DNA of 64,000 nt, from positions 32,816-96,815 of the forward strand of contig NZ_VENF01000015.1 in assembly GCF_009711715.1 (NCBI RefSeq). Direction: 5' to 3'. Made by a program: the position numbers and the translations under genes. Source of the DNA: Methylophaga sp. (GTDB lineage: Bacteria; Pseudomonadota; Gammaproteobacteria; Nitrosococcales; Methylophagaceae). Below, one piece after another: positions 9,316 to 19,179 of this stretch. The stretch's first letter is position 1. Every line of letters starts with the position of its first letter. The notes beneath the pieces are model-generated. The model was not told where the DNA came from. It saw nothing but the letters and a program-made list of their open reading frames with translations, and searched no databases.

Positions 9316-10323
9316 CTAACGAATCACCGTCTTACTGGCTTCCCCCTGAATTTCCCGTACCAGTCTCGGCACCAGATAGCCGGGCAATAGCTTTCTGACG
9401 GTATCTATCAGTTCAATTGCCGTTGTTTCTGTCACATCAAAGTGATGCGCGCCTGCGACTTTATCCAGTAGATGCAGATAGTAGGGCATCACACTGACCT
9501 CGCTCAGACGCTCACTGAGATTGACGAGCGCTTCGACCGAATCGTTAATGCCTTTCAGCAAAACAGCCTGGTTCAATAACTGACAACCGGCCTGCTGCAA
9601 CTGCAATAGCGAGCGCGCAGTCTCAGCATCAATCTCATTGGCATGGTTGGCATGAATCACCATCACGACGTTGAGCCTGCAGTTGCTCACCCAGTCAAGC
9701 AGGCGGGCATTTATGCGTTCCGGCAGCACGACCGGCAAACGGGTGTGAATCCGCAGCCGTTTAAGATGCGGAATTTGTTCGAGCTCGGCCACCAGTCTGG
9801 CCAGTTTGTCATCGTTGAGTGACAGGGGATCACCGCCGCTCAGAATCACCTCATTGATAGTGGTGTCGGCACTGATCTGTGTGAGTGTCTCAGCTAACTG
9901 GCTGGCCAGAGGATTACTGTCTGAGTACGGAAAATGCCGCCGGAAACAATAGCGACAATGGATGGCACAGGCACCGGTCGTCACCAGCAGGGCGCGGCCC
10001 TGATATTTCTGCAGCATACCGGGCGAAGTGACGGCAAATTGATCTCCTACCGGATCACTGCCGTAGCCCGTGACATCCAGGCTTTCATCGATCAGCGGAA
10101 AGACCTGTTTCAACAACGGATCCTGCTTGTCACCATAGCGCATCTTGTTGATATAGCTTTGCGGCACGCGCAAGGGAAACTGGCGGATTTTTGCTTTGTC
10201 GATGGCTGCGAGGGCGCCGCGCAGACCCAGTTGTGTCAATAATTCATCGGCATCAGAGACGGCATCAGCCAGCGCTTGTTGCCAGCTTTGTTTTGTCTTT
10301 ACGGGCGGGGATTGCGGTATCAT
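9316..10323 (-). CDS. epmB: EF-P beta-lysylation protein EpmB (lysine 2,3-aminomutase)
   Basis: A 335-residue radical-SAM aminomutase (KamA/YjeK family) that converts (S)-alpha-lysine to (R)-beta-lysine for EF-P modification. The cluster motif is [21 protein letters not shown] and [16 protein letters not shown] are family signatures, and the C-terminus [10 protein letters not shown] is typical. The frame stays open well upstream across efp, but the protein should begin at ATG 10323 (MIPQSPP); this gives a length close to E. coli EpmB (342) and leaves a 51-bp divergent gap to efp. The adjacent efp and epmA complete the modification set. Confidence 0.94.
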   Translation of the reverse strand: MIPQSPPVKTKQSWQQALADAVSDADELLTQLGLRGALAAIDKAKIRQFPLRVPQSYINKMRYGDKQDPLLKQVFPLIDESLDVTGYGSDPVGDQFAVTSPGMLQKYQGRALLVTTGACAIHCRYCFRRHFPYSDSNPLASQLAETLTQISADTTINEVILSGGDPLSLNDDKLARLVAELEQIPHLKRLRIHTRLPVVLPERINARLLDWVSNCRLNVVMVIHANHANEIDAETARSLLQLQQAGCQLLNQAVLLKGINDSVEALVNLSERLSEVSVMPYYLHLLDKVAGAHHFDVTETTAIELIDTVRKLLPGYLVPRLVREIQGEASKTVIR

Positions 10324-10374
10324 AGTCACTTTTATTCTCCGGCAGGCGAAGATCGTCCCCCAAAAGAGGTTAAG

Positions 10375-10944
10375 ATGGCAAGCTATAGTACAAATGAATT
10401 CAAATCGGGTCTCAAATTCATGCTGGATGGCGATCCATGCAGCATCATCGAGAATGAGTTCGTCAAACCCGGTAAAGGTCAGGCCTTTAACCGTGTTAAA
10501 TTCCGTAACCTGAAAACCGGCCGTGTCAACGAGCGCACATTCAAATCGGGTGATACTGTTGAGGGTGCGGACGTCATCGAAATCGATCTGGAATACTCCT
10601 ACAACGATAGTGAGTTCTGGTACTTTATGGACCCGACCACTTTCGAGCAGTATGCCGCTGATGCCAACGCGATTGCGGAATCCAAAGACTGGCTTAAAGA
10701 ACAATACACCTACACCGTGACACTCTGGAACGGTTCTCCGCTGCTGGTATTCCCCCCCAACTTTGTCAACCTCGCCGTGGTCGAGACCGATCCTGGCGTC
10801 CGGGGTGATACTTCAAGCGGCGGTGGTAAACCGGCAACTTTGGAGACCGGCGCCGTGGTTCGGGTGCCGCTGTTCATCGAAATCGGTGAAGTGCTGAAAG
10901 TCGATACCCGGACTTCTTCCTATGTCGAGCGCGCCAAAGACTGA
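10375..10944 (+). CDS. efp: Translation elongation factor P
   Basis: A 189-residue EF-P, which relieves ribosome stalling at polyproline stretches. It starts [12 protein letters not shown] at ATG 10375 behind AAGAGG. An in-frame ATG at 10276 lies inside the divergent epmB gene and is rejected. The modified residue is the Lys in the loop [12 protein letters not shown] (position 34), which EpmA and EpmB beta-lysylate. The three beta-barrel domains and the end [14 protein letters not shown] are of normal length. It is divergent from epmB and upstream of epmA. Confidence 0.97.
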   Translation: MASYSTNEFKSGLKFMLDGDPCSIIENEFVKPGKGQAFNRVKFRNLKTGRVNERTFKSGDTVEGADVIEIDLEYSYNDSEFWYFMDPTTFEQYAADANAIAESKDWLKEQYTYTVTLWNGSPLLVFPPNFVNLAVVETDPGVRGDTSSGGGKPATLETGAVVRVPLFIEIGEVLKVDTRTSSYVERAKD

Positions 10945-11021
10945 ATTCATCTTCGGCTTATGCGTCATAGCGATGATGAACAGAATTAATAAAAAAGCGC
11001 TGTAAACAGTCTGATATAGCG

Positions 11022-12005
11022 ATGACAACGCAACAGGACTGGCAACCCACGGCAAGCATCGACACGCTAAAACGGCGGGCTCAGCTTCTGGCTGATGTCC
11101 GCCGTTTTTTTGCTGAGCGTGATGTACTCGAGGTGGAGACACCGGTTCTTTCTCAGGCCGCGCCCACCGCGACCTACCTCGACAGTTTCAGGACTGACTA
11201 TCAGCCACCGGGCAGCAAGGCGGTCAGCTGTTACCTGCAAACTTCTCCTGAATTTCCCATGAAACGCCTGCTCGCTGCCGGAAGCGGTGATATCTATCAA
11301 ATTGCCAAAGTATTTCGAAACGGTGAATGTGGCAGGCTGCATAACCCCGAGTTCACCATGCTGGAATGGTATCGTCCGGCACTGGACTATAGCGCTCTGA
11401 TGCAGGAAGTCGATGATTTGCTGCAGCGGGTTGCGGCCACGCCGGCAGCGATCAGAATTTCTTATCACCAGGCTTTTCAGCAATATCTGGATCTCGACAT
11501 AGAGCAGGTTGATGTGCAAATCCTTAAGCGGGCTGCTTTGTCATTAATCAGTGGACTGCCTGACGACTGGCAGACAGATTATGATGGCTGGCTGGAGATG
11601 CTGATGAGTGAGGTCATTGAACCCCAGCTCAGTCAACTCAATAAGCCGGTAATGGTTTACGATTTTCCGGCTTCCCAGGCTCAGCTTGCCAAAATCCATC
11701 ACAATGCTGATGGCATCGCAGTTGCGGCGAGGTTTGAAGTCTATGCCGGTGGTCTGGAGCTGGCCAATGGCTATGATGAATGTCTGGATGCCGCTGAGCT
11801 GCGTATTCGCTTTGAAGCCGATAACCAACGGCGTAAGCAGCAGGGTAAACCGGCAATGCCCATTGATACCCGTTTGCTGGCAGCGATGGAGAAAGGCCTG
11901 CCGCCGTGTACCGGCGTTGCATTGGGGCTGGATCGCCTGATGTTATTGCTTGCAGATAAGACGGCCCTCGATGCGGTATTAAGCTTTGGTTTTGATCGTA
12001 GTTGA
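11022..12005 (+). CDS. epmA: EF-P-(R)-beta-lysine ligase EpmA (GenX/PoxA)
   Basis: A 327-residue class II lysyl-tRNA synthetase paralogue without the anticodon-binding domain. It activates (R)-beta-lysine and attaches it to EF-P. Class II motifs: FRNGECGRLHNPEFTMLEWYR (motif 2 region; longer than shown elsewhere is avoided) and motif 3 GVALGLDRLMLLL near the end. Length matches E. coli EpmA (325). It is 77 bp downstream of efp on the same strand, and with divergent epmB this gives the whole modification pathway. EpmC, the hydroxylase, is not nearby. Confidence 0.95.
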   Translation: MTTQQDWQPTASIDTLKRRAQLLADVRRFFAERDVLEVETPVLSQAAPTATYLDSFRTDYQPPGSKAVSCYLQTSPEFPMKRLLAAGSGDIYQIAKVFRNGECGRLHNPEFTMLEWYRPALDYSALMQEVDDLLQRVAATPAAIRISYHQAFQQYLDLDIEQVDVQILKRAALSLISGLPDDWQTDYDGWLEMLMSEVIEPQLSQLNKPVMVYDFPASQAQLAKIHHNADGIAVAARFEVYAGGLELANGYDECLDAAELRIRFEADNQRRKQQGKPAMPIDTRLLAAMEKGLPPCTGVALGLDRLMLLLADKTALDAVLSFGFDRS

Positions 12006-12084
12006 GCCATAATAAAATTTTGAAGTCTGTCACGGAATGGCACCTTGACCACGGAAGCGGTGATGCGTAGAAGGACCATGCAAG

Positions 12085-13023
12085 ATGAGCGACCTTTCAA
12101 AATCTGTCGAACCTGATAACGACGTCTATAAAGCTTTGTTGGAATCGACCCGGGCCATCCCCTGGAAAATAGACTGGAACACCATGCAGTTTGCCTATAT
12201 CGGTCCGCAGATTGAAGCATTGCTGGGCTGGGAGCCGTCGAGTTGGGTCTCGGTCAATGACTGGGCAGAGCGCATGCACCCTGACGATCAAAAGTGGGTG
12301 GTGGACTTCTGTGTGACTCAGTCTAAATCCGGCACTGATCATGAAGCTGACTACCGTGCGCTTACCAAAGACGGCAACTACGTCTGGATTCGGGACGTGG
12401 TGCATGTGGCCCGGGATGAAAAGGGTGAGGTTGAAGCCCTGATCGGCTTTATGTTCGATATCAGCGAGCGTAAGCAAACCGAGCAGAAACTGCTGGACCT
12501 GCAAAAAGAACTGGAAGAACTTTCCTTCAAAGACGGTCTGACCGGCGTGTCCAACCGACGTATGCTGGACTCTGTGCTGGAACAGGAGTGGGTTCGGGCC
12601 AGACGGGAACAGCAAGCTCTGTCAGTATTGCTTGTCGATATCGACTTTTTCAAGCAGTACAATGATTTCTACGGCCATATACAGGGCGATGACTGTCTGA
12701 AACAGGTGGCGCAGGTGCTGGCTGATGCCGCCACCCGTTCGCGTGACTTCTTTGCCCGCTTTGGTGGTGAGGAATTTGTTATGGTATTGCCTGAGACCGA
12801 TGCCGATGCCGCTCAGAAAGTAGCTGAACGCTGCCAGCAACTTATCTTCAAACAGCAAATACTTCATGAACAATCTGAAGTCTCGCAAATCCTGACCATC
12901 AGCATTGGCAGTGGCACGATTGTGCCGACACATAAGGACGAATTAAGGGATTTTCTGGACACTATCGACCGCGCACTTTACCAGGCAAAACAGACTGGCC
13001 GGAACCGGATTAAGGCAGCCTGA
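12085..13023 (+). CDS. PAS-GGDEF diguanylate cyclase
   Basis: A 312-residue soluble protein. Residues about 18-130 form a PAS fold of the PAS_3 type (MHPDDQKWVVDFC, then TKDGNYVWIRDVVHVARDEKG). A short coiled linker (about 130-150) leads to a GGDEF domain with FGGEEFVMVLPE, so it should synthesise cyclic di-GMP. The inhibitory I-site RxxD (RSRD) lies five residues before GGEEF, so product inhibition is expected. The ligand of the PAS domain cannot be read from sequence. No coupled partner gene is seen; the flanking gaps are 79 and 93 bp. Confidence 0.93.
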   Translation: MSDLSKSVEPDNDVYKALLESTRAIPWKIDWNTMQFAYIGPQIEALLGWEPSSWVSVNDWAERMHPDDQKWVVDFCVTQSKSGTDHEADYRALTKDGNYVWIRDVVHVARDEKGEVEALIGFMFDISERKQTEQKLLDLQKELEELSFKDGLTGVSNRRMLDSVLEQEWVRARREQQALSVLLVDIDFFKQYNDFYGHIQGDDCLKQVAQVLADAATRSRDFFARFGGEEFVMVLPETDADAAQKVAERCQQLIFKQQILHEQSEVSQILTISIGSGTIVPTHKDELRDFLDTIDRALYQAKQTGRNRIKAA

Positions 13024-13116
13024 TCTGACTGGCAGAGTGCATCGGTAACACAGGTTTTTGATTGCCAGGTGACATTGGCCTGGATATGGATATGCTGAAG
13101 GCTTGCCGGTAGCGAA

Positions 13117-14043
13117 ATGGCTTATTTTATGCGGATAAACTCTGGACAGCTGGCAAGTTTGAGTGCGGTTTTTGTCATACTGGCAGCGCTATTCTGGGGG
13201 CTGTCTGGCGGCATCGCCGCACTGCTCATGGAAGAGGGTTGGGATGCTCTTGTGGTGTCATTCTACCGGGGGGCTATCGGGCTTTTATTTGTACTGGGCT
13301 GGTTGGCCTTACGCCCCCGGCAGAGTGGCCTGGACAGTGGGCGTCTGTGGGGCTGGTCAATCGTTGCCGGTCTCGGTGTTGCCGGCAATTTCTCTTTTTA
13401 TTTCCTCAGTATCAGCGAGGGCAGCGTGGCCGTGGCCGCGACGCTGATGTATTGCGCACCGGTGTTTGTTTATTTGATCTCCTTTGCGCTTAAGCTGGAA
13501 AAACCGGGCCTGCTGAAATGGGTCGCGATGCTGCTGGTGATGCTCGGTATTATTATGCTGACGGGCGTTTTAGGGAGCACTAACAGCGTTGTATCAACGA
13601 TGGGAGTCGTGGCTGGTCTGTTATCCGGTTTGTCCTATGCGGTATTTATTTTTGGCTTCAAATATGCCGGTCCGCATGGCAGCCCGCAGGCGATTCTTGT
13701 GATTGCTTTTTCGACACTCTGTGTGTCTCTGATCGGGCTGATCGATACTGACCAGGCTTTGGCGGTGCTCAATGACGCCGCTGTGCCGTTATTCCTGATA
13801 CTCGGGGTGTTTGGCGGCGGGGTCTCATTTCTACTCTACATTGCAGGTCTTAACTATACAGCGCCGAGTGTCGCCGCCGTGGTAGCGATGGTTGAGCCGG
13901 TGACGGCTTCCCTGTTCGGCGTCTTGGTTCTGAATCAGAGTCTTACGGAGCTGCAAATTACCGGCATGGTGCTGATTTTATTAACGGTTACCGCGCTGAG
14001 TATCTATTCAGGCAGTCAACGTTTACCTGATGACAACATTTAA
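13117..14043 (+). CDS. EamA-family (DMT superfamily) transporter
   Basis: A 308-residue membrane protein with about ten transmembrane helices arranged as two EamA repeats (first about 15-150, second about 155-300). Recognisable segments are ALFWGLSGGIAALL near the start and YTAPSVAAVVAMVEPVTASLFG in the second repeat, a typical end-of-repeat pattern for drug/metabolite transporters. Such proteins export amino acids, nucleosides or other metabolites; the substrate is unknown. An internal ATG at 13129 is an alternative start, since no strong ribosome-binding site precedes either. Confidence 0.88.
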   Translation: MAYFMRINSGQLASLSAVFVILAALFWGLSGGIAALLMEEGWDALVVSFYRGAIGLLFVLGWLALRPRQSGLDSGRLWGWSIVAGLGVAGNFSFYFLSISEGSVAVAATLMYCAPVFVYLISFALKLEKPGLLKWVAMLLVMLGIIMLTGVLGSTNSVVSTMGVVAGLLSGLSYAVFIFGFKYAGPHGSPQAILVIAFSTLCVSLIGLIDTDQALAVLNDAAVPLFLILGVFGGGVSFLLYIAGLNYTAPSVAAVVAMVEPVTASLFGVLVLNQSLTELQITGMVLILLTVTALSIYSGSQRLPDDNI

Positions 14044-14244
14044 GCATAGCCAGCCAGCATTAAAGCTAGACATTACGCTCGCCAATCCCTTCTATCATGT
14101 AGCCTATCCGGATTTTAATCAGCGGCTGTCAATGCTAGTGTGAATACAGTGCCAATGGTTGTGAAGTTCGATAACTTTGAAAAAGACACCGAGCCTGCTG
14201 ACCACAGGGTTGGGGTCTGGTGGTCCTGATTAAGGAGGCCCATG

Positions 14245-14601
14245 ATGTTTGTTCTGGATGGTCCGAATGAAAATGAGGTGTTGACCATATCAGTAAGTCA
14301 GCAACACACGAAAGACGACTATCAGCAGTTGCTGCCAAAGCTTGAGGCGTTATTTGCACAGTATCGGAGCTTAAAATTCTTTATTGAACTGAAGGACTTT
14401 CACGGCTTTGAAATCGGCGCCTTATGGGAAGATCTGAAGTTTGACCTCAAGCACAAAAATCAATACGGGAAAGCGGCGATTGTCGCTGAGACAAAATGGG
14501 AGGAGTGGGGCACAAAAATCTCAGATTTGATTTTTGCTTCAGAGATGAAATTTTTCCCCAGAGAGCAGTGTGAACAGGCCTGGCATTGGGTGAATAGCTG
14601 A
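14245..14601 (+). CDS. SpoIIAA-like (STAS-related) protein
   Basis: A 118-residue protein of the SpoIIAA-like family (formerly DUF3478), a STAS-like alpha-beta fold. Visible family features are the KFFIELKDFHGFEIGALWEDLKF-type core (quoted in part: FIELKDFHGFE) and the end EMKFFPREQCEQAWHWV. These proteins may bind lipids or regulate transport, but their function is not settled. Two ATGs are adjacent; the one at 14245 has the better spacing from the Shine-Dalgarno AAGGAGG at 14232-14238. About 200 bp of upstream DNA holds no recognisable feature. Confidence 0.78.
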   Translation: MFVLDGPNENEVLTISVSQQHTKDDYQQLLPKLEALFAQYRSLKFFIELKDFHGFEIGALWEDLKFDLKHKNQYGKAAIVAETKWEEWGTKISDLIFASEMKFFPREQCEQAWHWVNS

Positions 14602-14733
14602 TATTACGTTGATCACAGACTCGCCTAATACCTCAGACAAGGTTCCATTTATCATCGCTTGAGGGCACCTGACTAAAACCGGATTAAAGGTGTTCGGTTT
14701 GTTGTGACAATGGCTGTGCGCCATAATACTGCC

Positions 14734-15222
14734 ATGACACCTGATTATTCTCTAACGATGAAACTCTCTTTAACCGAGCCCAGCAGCCGTCATTACGCGG
14801 CGCTGTCATCCTGGATTACGGATGCTAAGTCCTGCGTTCACTGGGCAGGGCCTGATTTCGGTTTTCCTTTTTCTGCGCAGTCTCTACCGAAACTGCTGCA
14901 AATGACCGATAGCGAAAGCTATTCGCTGACAGATGCGGATGAAGCTTTGATGGGCTTCGGTCAGTTCTGGCCCCGTGATGAAGATACCGTGCATCTGGGC
15001 CGGGTTATTATTAACCCGCTATATCGAGGCCAGGGGCTGGGCAAGGCGCTGATCCAACTGCTGATCATTGAGGCTACTGAGCGTCACCAGCCTGAAACCA
15101 TCACGCTCAATGTGCTGAGAGATAATCCCAGGGCAATGTTTTTATATCAGAAAATGGGCTTTGTGCCGTTTGAGGAACAGTCGACTTCGGATATGCTTTT
15201 TATGGCCTTGAGCAAAGCCTGA
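14734..15222 (+). CDS. GNAT-family N-acetyltransferase
   Basis: A roughly 162-residue GNAT acetyltransferase. The acetyl-CoA-binding motif is in INPLYRGQGLGKALIQLL (Q/RxxGxG/A), followed by VLRDNPRAMFLYQKMGFVP, the usual motif B. The acceptor is unknown. The start is uncertain: GTG 14704, ATG 14710, ATG 14734 and ATG 14758 are in frame and none has a clear ribosome-binding site. The domain proper begins near MKLSLTEPSS (14758). Confidence 0.85.
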   Translation: MTPDYSLTMKLSLTEPSSRHYAALSSWITDAKSCVHWAGPDFGFPFSAQSLPKLLQMTDSESYSLTDADEALMGFGQFWPRDEDTVHLGRVIINPLYRGQGLGKALIQLLIIEATERHQPETITLNVLRDNPRAMFLYQKMGFVPFEEQSTSDMLFMALSKA

Positions 15223-15370
15223 TCACATCGTCACGGCATCGCGTTTCGGAATAAGGGGACTGACCGGGTTAACAGCCCTGTTATCCGGTCGTGGGGTTCG
15301 CATACACAACACACCCGTAGTATCGTAGAGTCATAGCTTGTTACCAAAGACAACAAGTTGGAGGCAAGAA

Positions 15371-16120
15371 ATGACGCTGAGCTATCTCCGCAGATCGCTT
15401 GTTTTTCTGTTATTGATTGCAATATCGGCTTTATCCCTGAGTCCGGGCATTGCGCAAGAAAATTTCGAACAACAGCGCGAGGCCCTCATCGAGGAAGTCG
15501 CCGAGGATCTTCGCCGCAGTGAGGCAATTCTGGAGCCAACAGAGTTGGATCCGCGTGTCCTCAGGGCCATGAAAACGGTGCCGCGGCATGAGTATGTGCC
15601 GGAAAAACATAAACATCAGGCTTATCGGAACCGTCCCTTGCCTATCGGCTATGGCCAGACTATTTCGCAGCCGGCCATTGTGGCTTTAATGACTAATCTG
15701 CTTGAGCTGGAGCCTTCAGACAAGGTGTTGGAAATTGGAACTGGCTCTGGGTACCAGGCAGCAGTGCTGGCAGAACTGGTTGATCAGGTTTTTAGTATCG
15801 AAATTGTCCCCGAACTGGCGGAACGTGCGGCCAGAGACCTGAAGCGGACCGGTTATAACAATGTGACAACGCGCCAGGGTGACGGCTATTACGGCTGGGA
15901 GGAACAGGCCCCGTTTGACGCCATTATCGTGACTGCTGCCGCCGATCATATTCCACCCAGACTGTTGAAGCAGCTCAAACCCGGTGGTCGTATGGTGATC
16001 CCGGTCGGCAGCCGCTTTATGGTGCAGCACCTGGTGCTGGTCAAAAAAACAGAAGACAGCGACATCCTCACTGAGCAGTTGTTGCCGGTGCAGTTCGTTC
16101 CCCTGACCGGCGAACATTAA
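15371..16120 (+). CDS. Exported protein-L-isoaspartate O-methyltransferase
   Basis: A 249-residue PCMT-family methyltransferase that repairs isoaspartyl residues using SAM. Unlike cytosolic Pcm it has a clear N-terminal signal peptide ([18 protein letters not shown], cleavage near GIAQ), pointing to the periplasm. The SAM-binding motif is [28 protein letters not shown] is the PCMT substrate-loop signature, and [15 protein letters not shown] is the post-II motif. ATG 15371 behind TTGGAGGC is preferred over the frame's earlier ATG at 15338. It lies nine bases before the large membrane protein gene at 16129, so the two are likely cotranscribed. How SAM would reach the periplasm is unclear. Confidence 0.88.
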   Translation: MTLSYLRRSLVFLLLIAISALSLSPGIAQENFEQQREALIEEVAEDLRRSEAILEPTELDPRVLRAMKTVPRHEYVPEKHKHQAYRNRPLPIGYGQTISQPAIVALMTNLLELEPSDKVLEIGTGSGYQAAVLAELVDQVFSIEIVPELAERAARDLKRTGYNNVTTRQGDGYYGWEEQAPFDAIIVTAAADHIPPRLLKQLKPGGRMVIPVGSRFMVQHLVLVKKTEDSDILTEQLLPVQFVPLTGEH

Positions 16121-16128
16121 TCGCTGTT

Positions 16129-18573
16129 ATGCATCCGGGTGCCGGCTATCTGCTGACCATCGCTGTGATTTCGGGCGCGACACTGGCCTATGAAGTCTTG
16201 CTGTTGCGCCTGTTTTCGATGATCCAGTGGCATCATTTTGCTTTTATGATTATCAGCCTCGCCCTGCTGGGTTATGGTGTCAGCGGGGTGTTTCTGGCCT
16301 TGGCCAGGCAGGGTGTCAGCCGTTATTTCCCGGCCGTTATCATGACCAATCTGCTGTTGCTGGCACTGGCAATGCCCCTGTGTTTTCTACTGGCACAGTC
16401 GCTGCCGTTTAACCCGGCGGAACTATTATGGGATCCGTGGCAGTTGGTTTACTGGCTGGTGGTGTACCTGATCCTCGCAGTGCCGTTCTTTTTTGCAGCG
16501 AATATCATCGGCCTGTCTTTATATCAGTTCAGGCAAGGCATACCGACGCTCTATGCGTCTGATTTATTAGGGGCGGCGCTGGGCAGTGTCGGCATTATTG
16601 CCTTGCTGTTCAGTATCAGTGTGGAGCAGATTCTGCTGTTATTGCCCTGTCTGGTCTTACTGGCTGGTTTGCTGCTGGTATCACAATCGTCGCTCTGGGC
16701 CGGCAGGCATAAATTGGGCTGGCAGATGACTCTGCTCGTAACGGCGGCAGCCATGTTGTTTTTGTTACCCCCTTCGCTGCAGCTTAATGTTTCGTCCTAT
16801 AAAAGTATGAGCCAGATGCTGACAGTACCGAAGACCGGGGTGCTGCAGCGTGAATCGAGTCCACTTGGCGTCTTGAGTGTGGTTGAGTCGAGTCAGGTGC
16901 CGCTACGCTATGCGCCGGGACTAAGCATTCTCAGTGATGCAGAACTGCCAGAGCAACTCGCCGTATTTACCGATGCCGAGGCAATGACGGCCATTAGCCG
17001 TTTTGATGGCGACTTCGAAAAACTGGGTTTTCTGGGGCAAACCAGTTCAGCGCTGCCCTATCAGTTAAAGCGCATTGAGGATGTTCTAGTACTGGAGGCC
17101 GGGGCAGGCAGCGATGTATTGCAGGCATTGATGTTTGAGGCTGCAGCGATTGATGCGGTAGAAGAAAACCCGCAGATGATAGATCTGATTCAAGACGATT
17201 ACGCTGAGTTTGCCGGTGAGCTTTATTCACTGCCACAGGTCAACGTGCATCAGTCGGAAGCCCGTGCTTTTGCCAGTAAAGCCGAACGCCAATACGATCT
17301 GATTACCATGTCGTTTCTGAGCGCTGCCGGGGTGGGCGGCCTGTACTCGATGAGTGAAAATTACCTGTTTACTGTCGAGGCCATGCGGGATTATTTTCAG
17401 CACCTTAAGCCGGGTGGGTATATCAGTATCACCCAGCAGACAACACTGCCGCCGCGTGTGATGCCCAAGCTGATAGCCACTGTGTCGACAGCGCTCAAAT
17501 CTCTGGGCCGTACTCCTTCGCAAAATCTGATCCTGATAAGAAGCTGGCAAACCACGACCTTGCTGGTCAAAAACGGCGCGGTCAGCGATCAGGAAATCAG
17601 CCGTCTGAAGCAGTTCAGCCAGCAATATAATTTTGACCTTGCCTATTATCCGGGCATCAGCGCAGATGAGGTCAATCGCTACCATCAGCTTCAGCAGCCT
17701 TATTTCTATCAGGCCGCAACAGCCCTGCTGTCAGCACAAAGCGGGAAGTTCATAGATGATTACAAATTCAATATCCAGCCGGCCACGGATAATCAGCCCT
17801 ATTTCTCACAATTCTTTAAATGGGAAACCTTGCCTGAAATTCTGTCCCTGCTGGATGCCGGCAGTCTGTTTTTGTTAGAAAGCGGTTACCTGTTATTGCT
17901 GGCCGCGCTGATTCAGGCACTGGTGGCAAGCTTGTTATTATTGCTGTTGCCACTGTGGCTATGGCGTCGTCGCAGGCGAGACCGGGAAAAGGCGCAGCCG
18001 CTGCATAAAAGAGTGCTGGCTTATTTTTTTGCATTGGGGCTGGCATTTCTATTTGTTGAAATTGCCTTTATCCAGAAATTTGTCTTGATCCTGCATCATC
18101 CTGTGTATGCGGTGACAACGGTCATTGCCGGTTTTCTGCTGGCAGCGGGTACAGGTAGTTATCTGTTCGGCAGAATAAGACATATCCACCCACAGCATCA
18201 GGTACTGGCCGCGGTGCTGCTGATGATTATCCTGAGCGTGGTGTATATGAGCAGTTATGGCACTATCTCTGCTTTTTTACTGGCACAGTCGGATTTGCTG
18301 CGTTATCTGTTCGCCATTCTGATGATTTTGCCGCTCGGCTTTTGCATGGGGCTGCCGTTTCCGGCAGCGATGAGTATGCTGGGGCGCGAGCATGATGAAA
18401 TGATTCCCTGGGCCTGGGGCATTAATGGTTTTGCCTCTGTAATAAGTCCGATTCTGGCGACCCTGATTGCGATGGAGTTTGGCTTCCGGGTATTGCTCAG
18501 TGTGGCACTGGTGTTATATCTGCTTGCGGTCTGGCTGTTTCCTGCTGACTCAGCCAGTCGTCAAAGCGTATGA
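16129..18573 (+). CDS. Polytopic membrane protein with spermidine-synthase-like domain
   Basis: An 814-residue protein with about seven N-terminal transmembrane helices (about 5-220), a soluble Rossmann-like domain (about 230-575) and about six C-terminal helices (about 580-810). The soluble part resembles spermidine synthases: VLVLEAGAGSDVLQALM, then IDAVEENPQMIDLI, then HQSEARAFASKAERQYDLIT, as in SAM-binding folds. The motif is degenerate and no standard polyamine-site signature is seen, so polyamine synthesis is not supported. Such fused membrane proteins are widespread but uncharacterised. It follows the exported methyltransferase gene by nine bases. Confidence 0.82.
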   Translation: MHPGAGYLLTIAVISGATLAYEVLLLRLFSMIQWHHFAFMIISLALLGYGVSGVFLALARQGVSRYFPAVIMTNLLLLALAMPLCFLLAQSLPFNPAELLWDPWQLVYWLVVYLILAVPFFFAANIIGLSLYQFRQGIPTLYASDLLGAALGSVGIIALLFSISVEQILLLLPCLVLLAGLLLVSQSSLWAGRHKLGWQMTLLVTAAAMLFLLPPSLQLNVSSYKSMSQMLTVPKTGVLQRESSPLGVLSVVESSQVPLRYAPGLSILSDAELPEQLAVFTDAEAMTAISRFDGDFEKLGFLGQTSSALPYQLKRIEDVLVLEAGAGSDVLQALMFEAAAIDAVEENPQMIDLIQDDYAEFAGELYSLPQVNVHQSEARAFASKAERQYDLITMSFLSAAGVGGLYSMSENYLFTVEAMRDYFQHLKPGGYISITQQTTLPPRVMPKLIATVSTALKSLGRTPSQNLILIRSWQTTTLLVKNGAVSDQEISRLKQFSQQYNFDLAYYPGISADEVNRYHQLQQPYFYQAATALLSAQSGKFIDDYKFNIQPATDNQPYFSQFFKWETLPEILSLLDAGSLFLLESGYLLLLAALIQALVASLLLLLLPLWLWRRRRRDREKAQPLHKRVLAYFFALGLAFLFVEIAFIQKFVLILHHPVYAVTTVIAGFLLAAGTGSYLFGRIRHIHPQHQVLAAVLLMIILSVVYMSSYGTISAFLLAQSDLLRYLFAILMILPLGFCMGLPFPAAMSMLGREHDEMIPWAWGINGFASVISPILATLIAMEFGFRVLLSVALVLYLLAVWLFPADSASRQSV

Positions 18574-18660
18574 CACTGGTCACGAACGTTTGGGCTCAGC
18601 GTGGAGACTTATTAGTAAGCTTATTGTTTAGCGAATCATATTCAGCGAAGGAGTCAAGCT

Positions 18661-19131
18661 ATGTCTAAACAGCTCGCCCCCTACCCGGAAAAACTGGCCA
18701 GATGCATGGTCAACTACCAGTTTCTGGAGGAAGGACTCAGGTTCTGCCTGTATCGATGCCATACCCTGATCCAGCTGCGGATTTTATCCAGCCTGCCTTA
18801 TGAAGTCCCGCTTAAAACGATAGATGAGTCCTCCTTGCCGCGCCTGATTGAACTTTTCAAACCTTTCAGCCGCAATGAGTCTTTGATTCAGAAACTGCGG
18901 CTGGTAAATAATCACCGTGATTCTCTGGCGCATGATGGTGGCCTGATTCAGACCGGCGATAACAAAGCGGAAAATGAAAAGGCACAGGAAGCGTTTCTGG
19001 TTGAAGCCGAAGAATGCGCCGCCATGATCAAGGAGGAAGCGGTCTTTATTGATCAGCAGCTGATCCAGGAATACCGACGGCTTAAACAGAGCAATGCTCT
19101 GCCGGAAATCGATATTATTCCGCCGTTGTAA
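18661..19131 (+). CDS. Small helical protein with HEPN-like Rx4H motif
   Basis: A 156-residue, largely alpha-helical protein that I do not assign to a named family. The segment LRLVNNHRDSLAHDG contains R86-D-x3-H91, which fits the RNase motif of HEPN domains (Arg, polar, three residues, His). Residues 10-90 would form the preceding helices. There is no adjacent MNT nucleotidyltransferase, so it is not a typical HEPN/MNT toxin-antitoxin pair. The C-terminal third is acidic and helical. A good ribosome-binding site (GAAGGAG) precedes ATG 18661. Function is unknown. Confidence 0.7.
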   Translation: MSKQLAPYPEKLARCMVNYQFLEEGLRFCLYRCHTLIQLRILSSLPYEVPLKTIDESSLPRLIELFKPFSRNESLIQKLRLVNNHRDSLAHDGGLIQTGDNKAENEKAQEAFLVEAEECAAMIKEEAVFIDQQLIQEYRRLKQSNALPEIDIIPPL

Positions 19132-19146
19132 TAAAAAACAGTGATG

Positions 19147-19171
19147 GCCCGCCCGGAAAGGGCGGGCTGGG
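19147..19171. terminator. Bidirectional terminator hairpin between convergent genes
   Basis: A perfect eight-base-pair stem GCCCGCCC / GGGCGGGC (19147-19154, 19160-19167) with loop GGAAA lies between the convergent small gene and dctM. An A-rich stretch lies upstream and GGGTTT downstream, so it could serve both strands. Confidence 0.7.
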
Positions 19172-19179
19172 TTTCAGAA

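Noticed and set aside
10276..10374. Earlier in-frame ATG for efp
   Set aside because: It lies inside the divergent epmB gene; the canonical EF-P N-terminus and ribosome-binding site are at 10375.
10324..10704. Upstream extension of the epmB frame across efp
   Set aside because: It runs antisense through efp, and the EpmB family N-terminus begins at ATG 10323.
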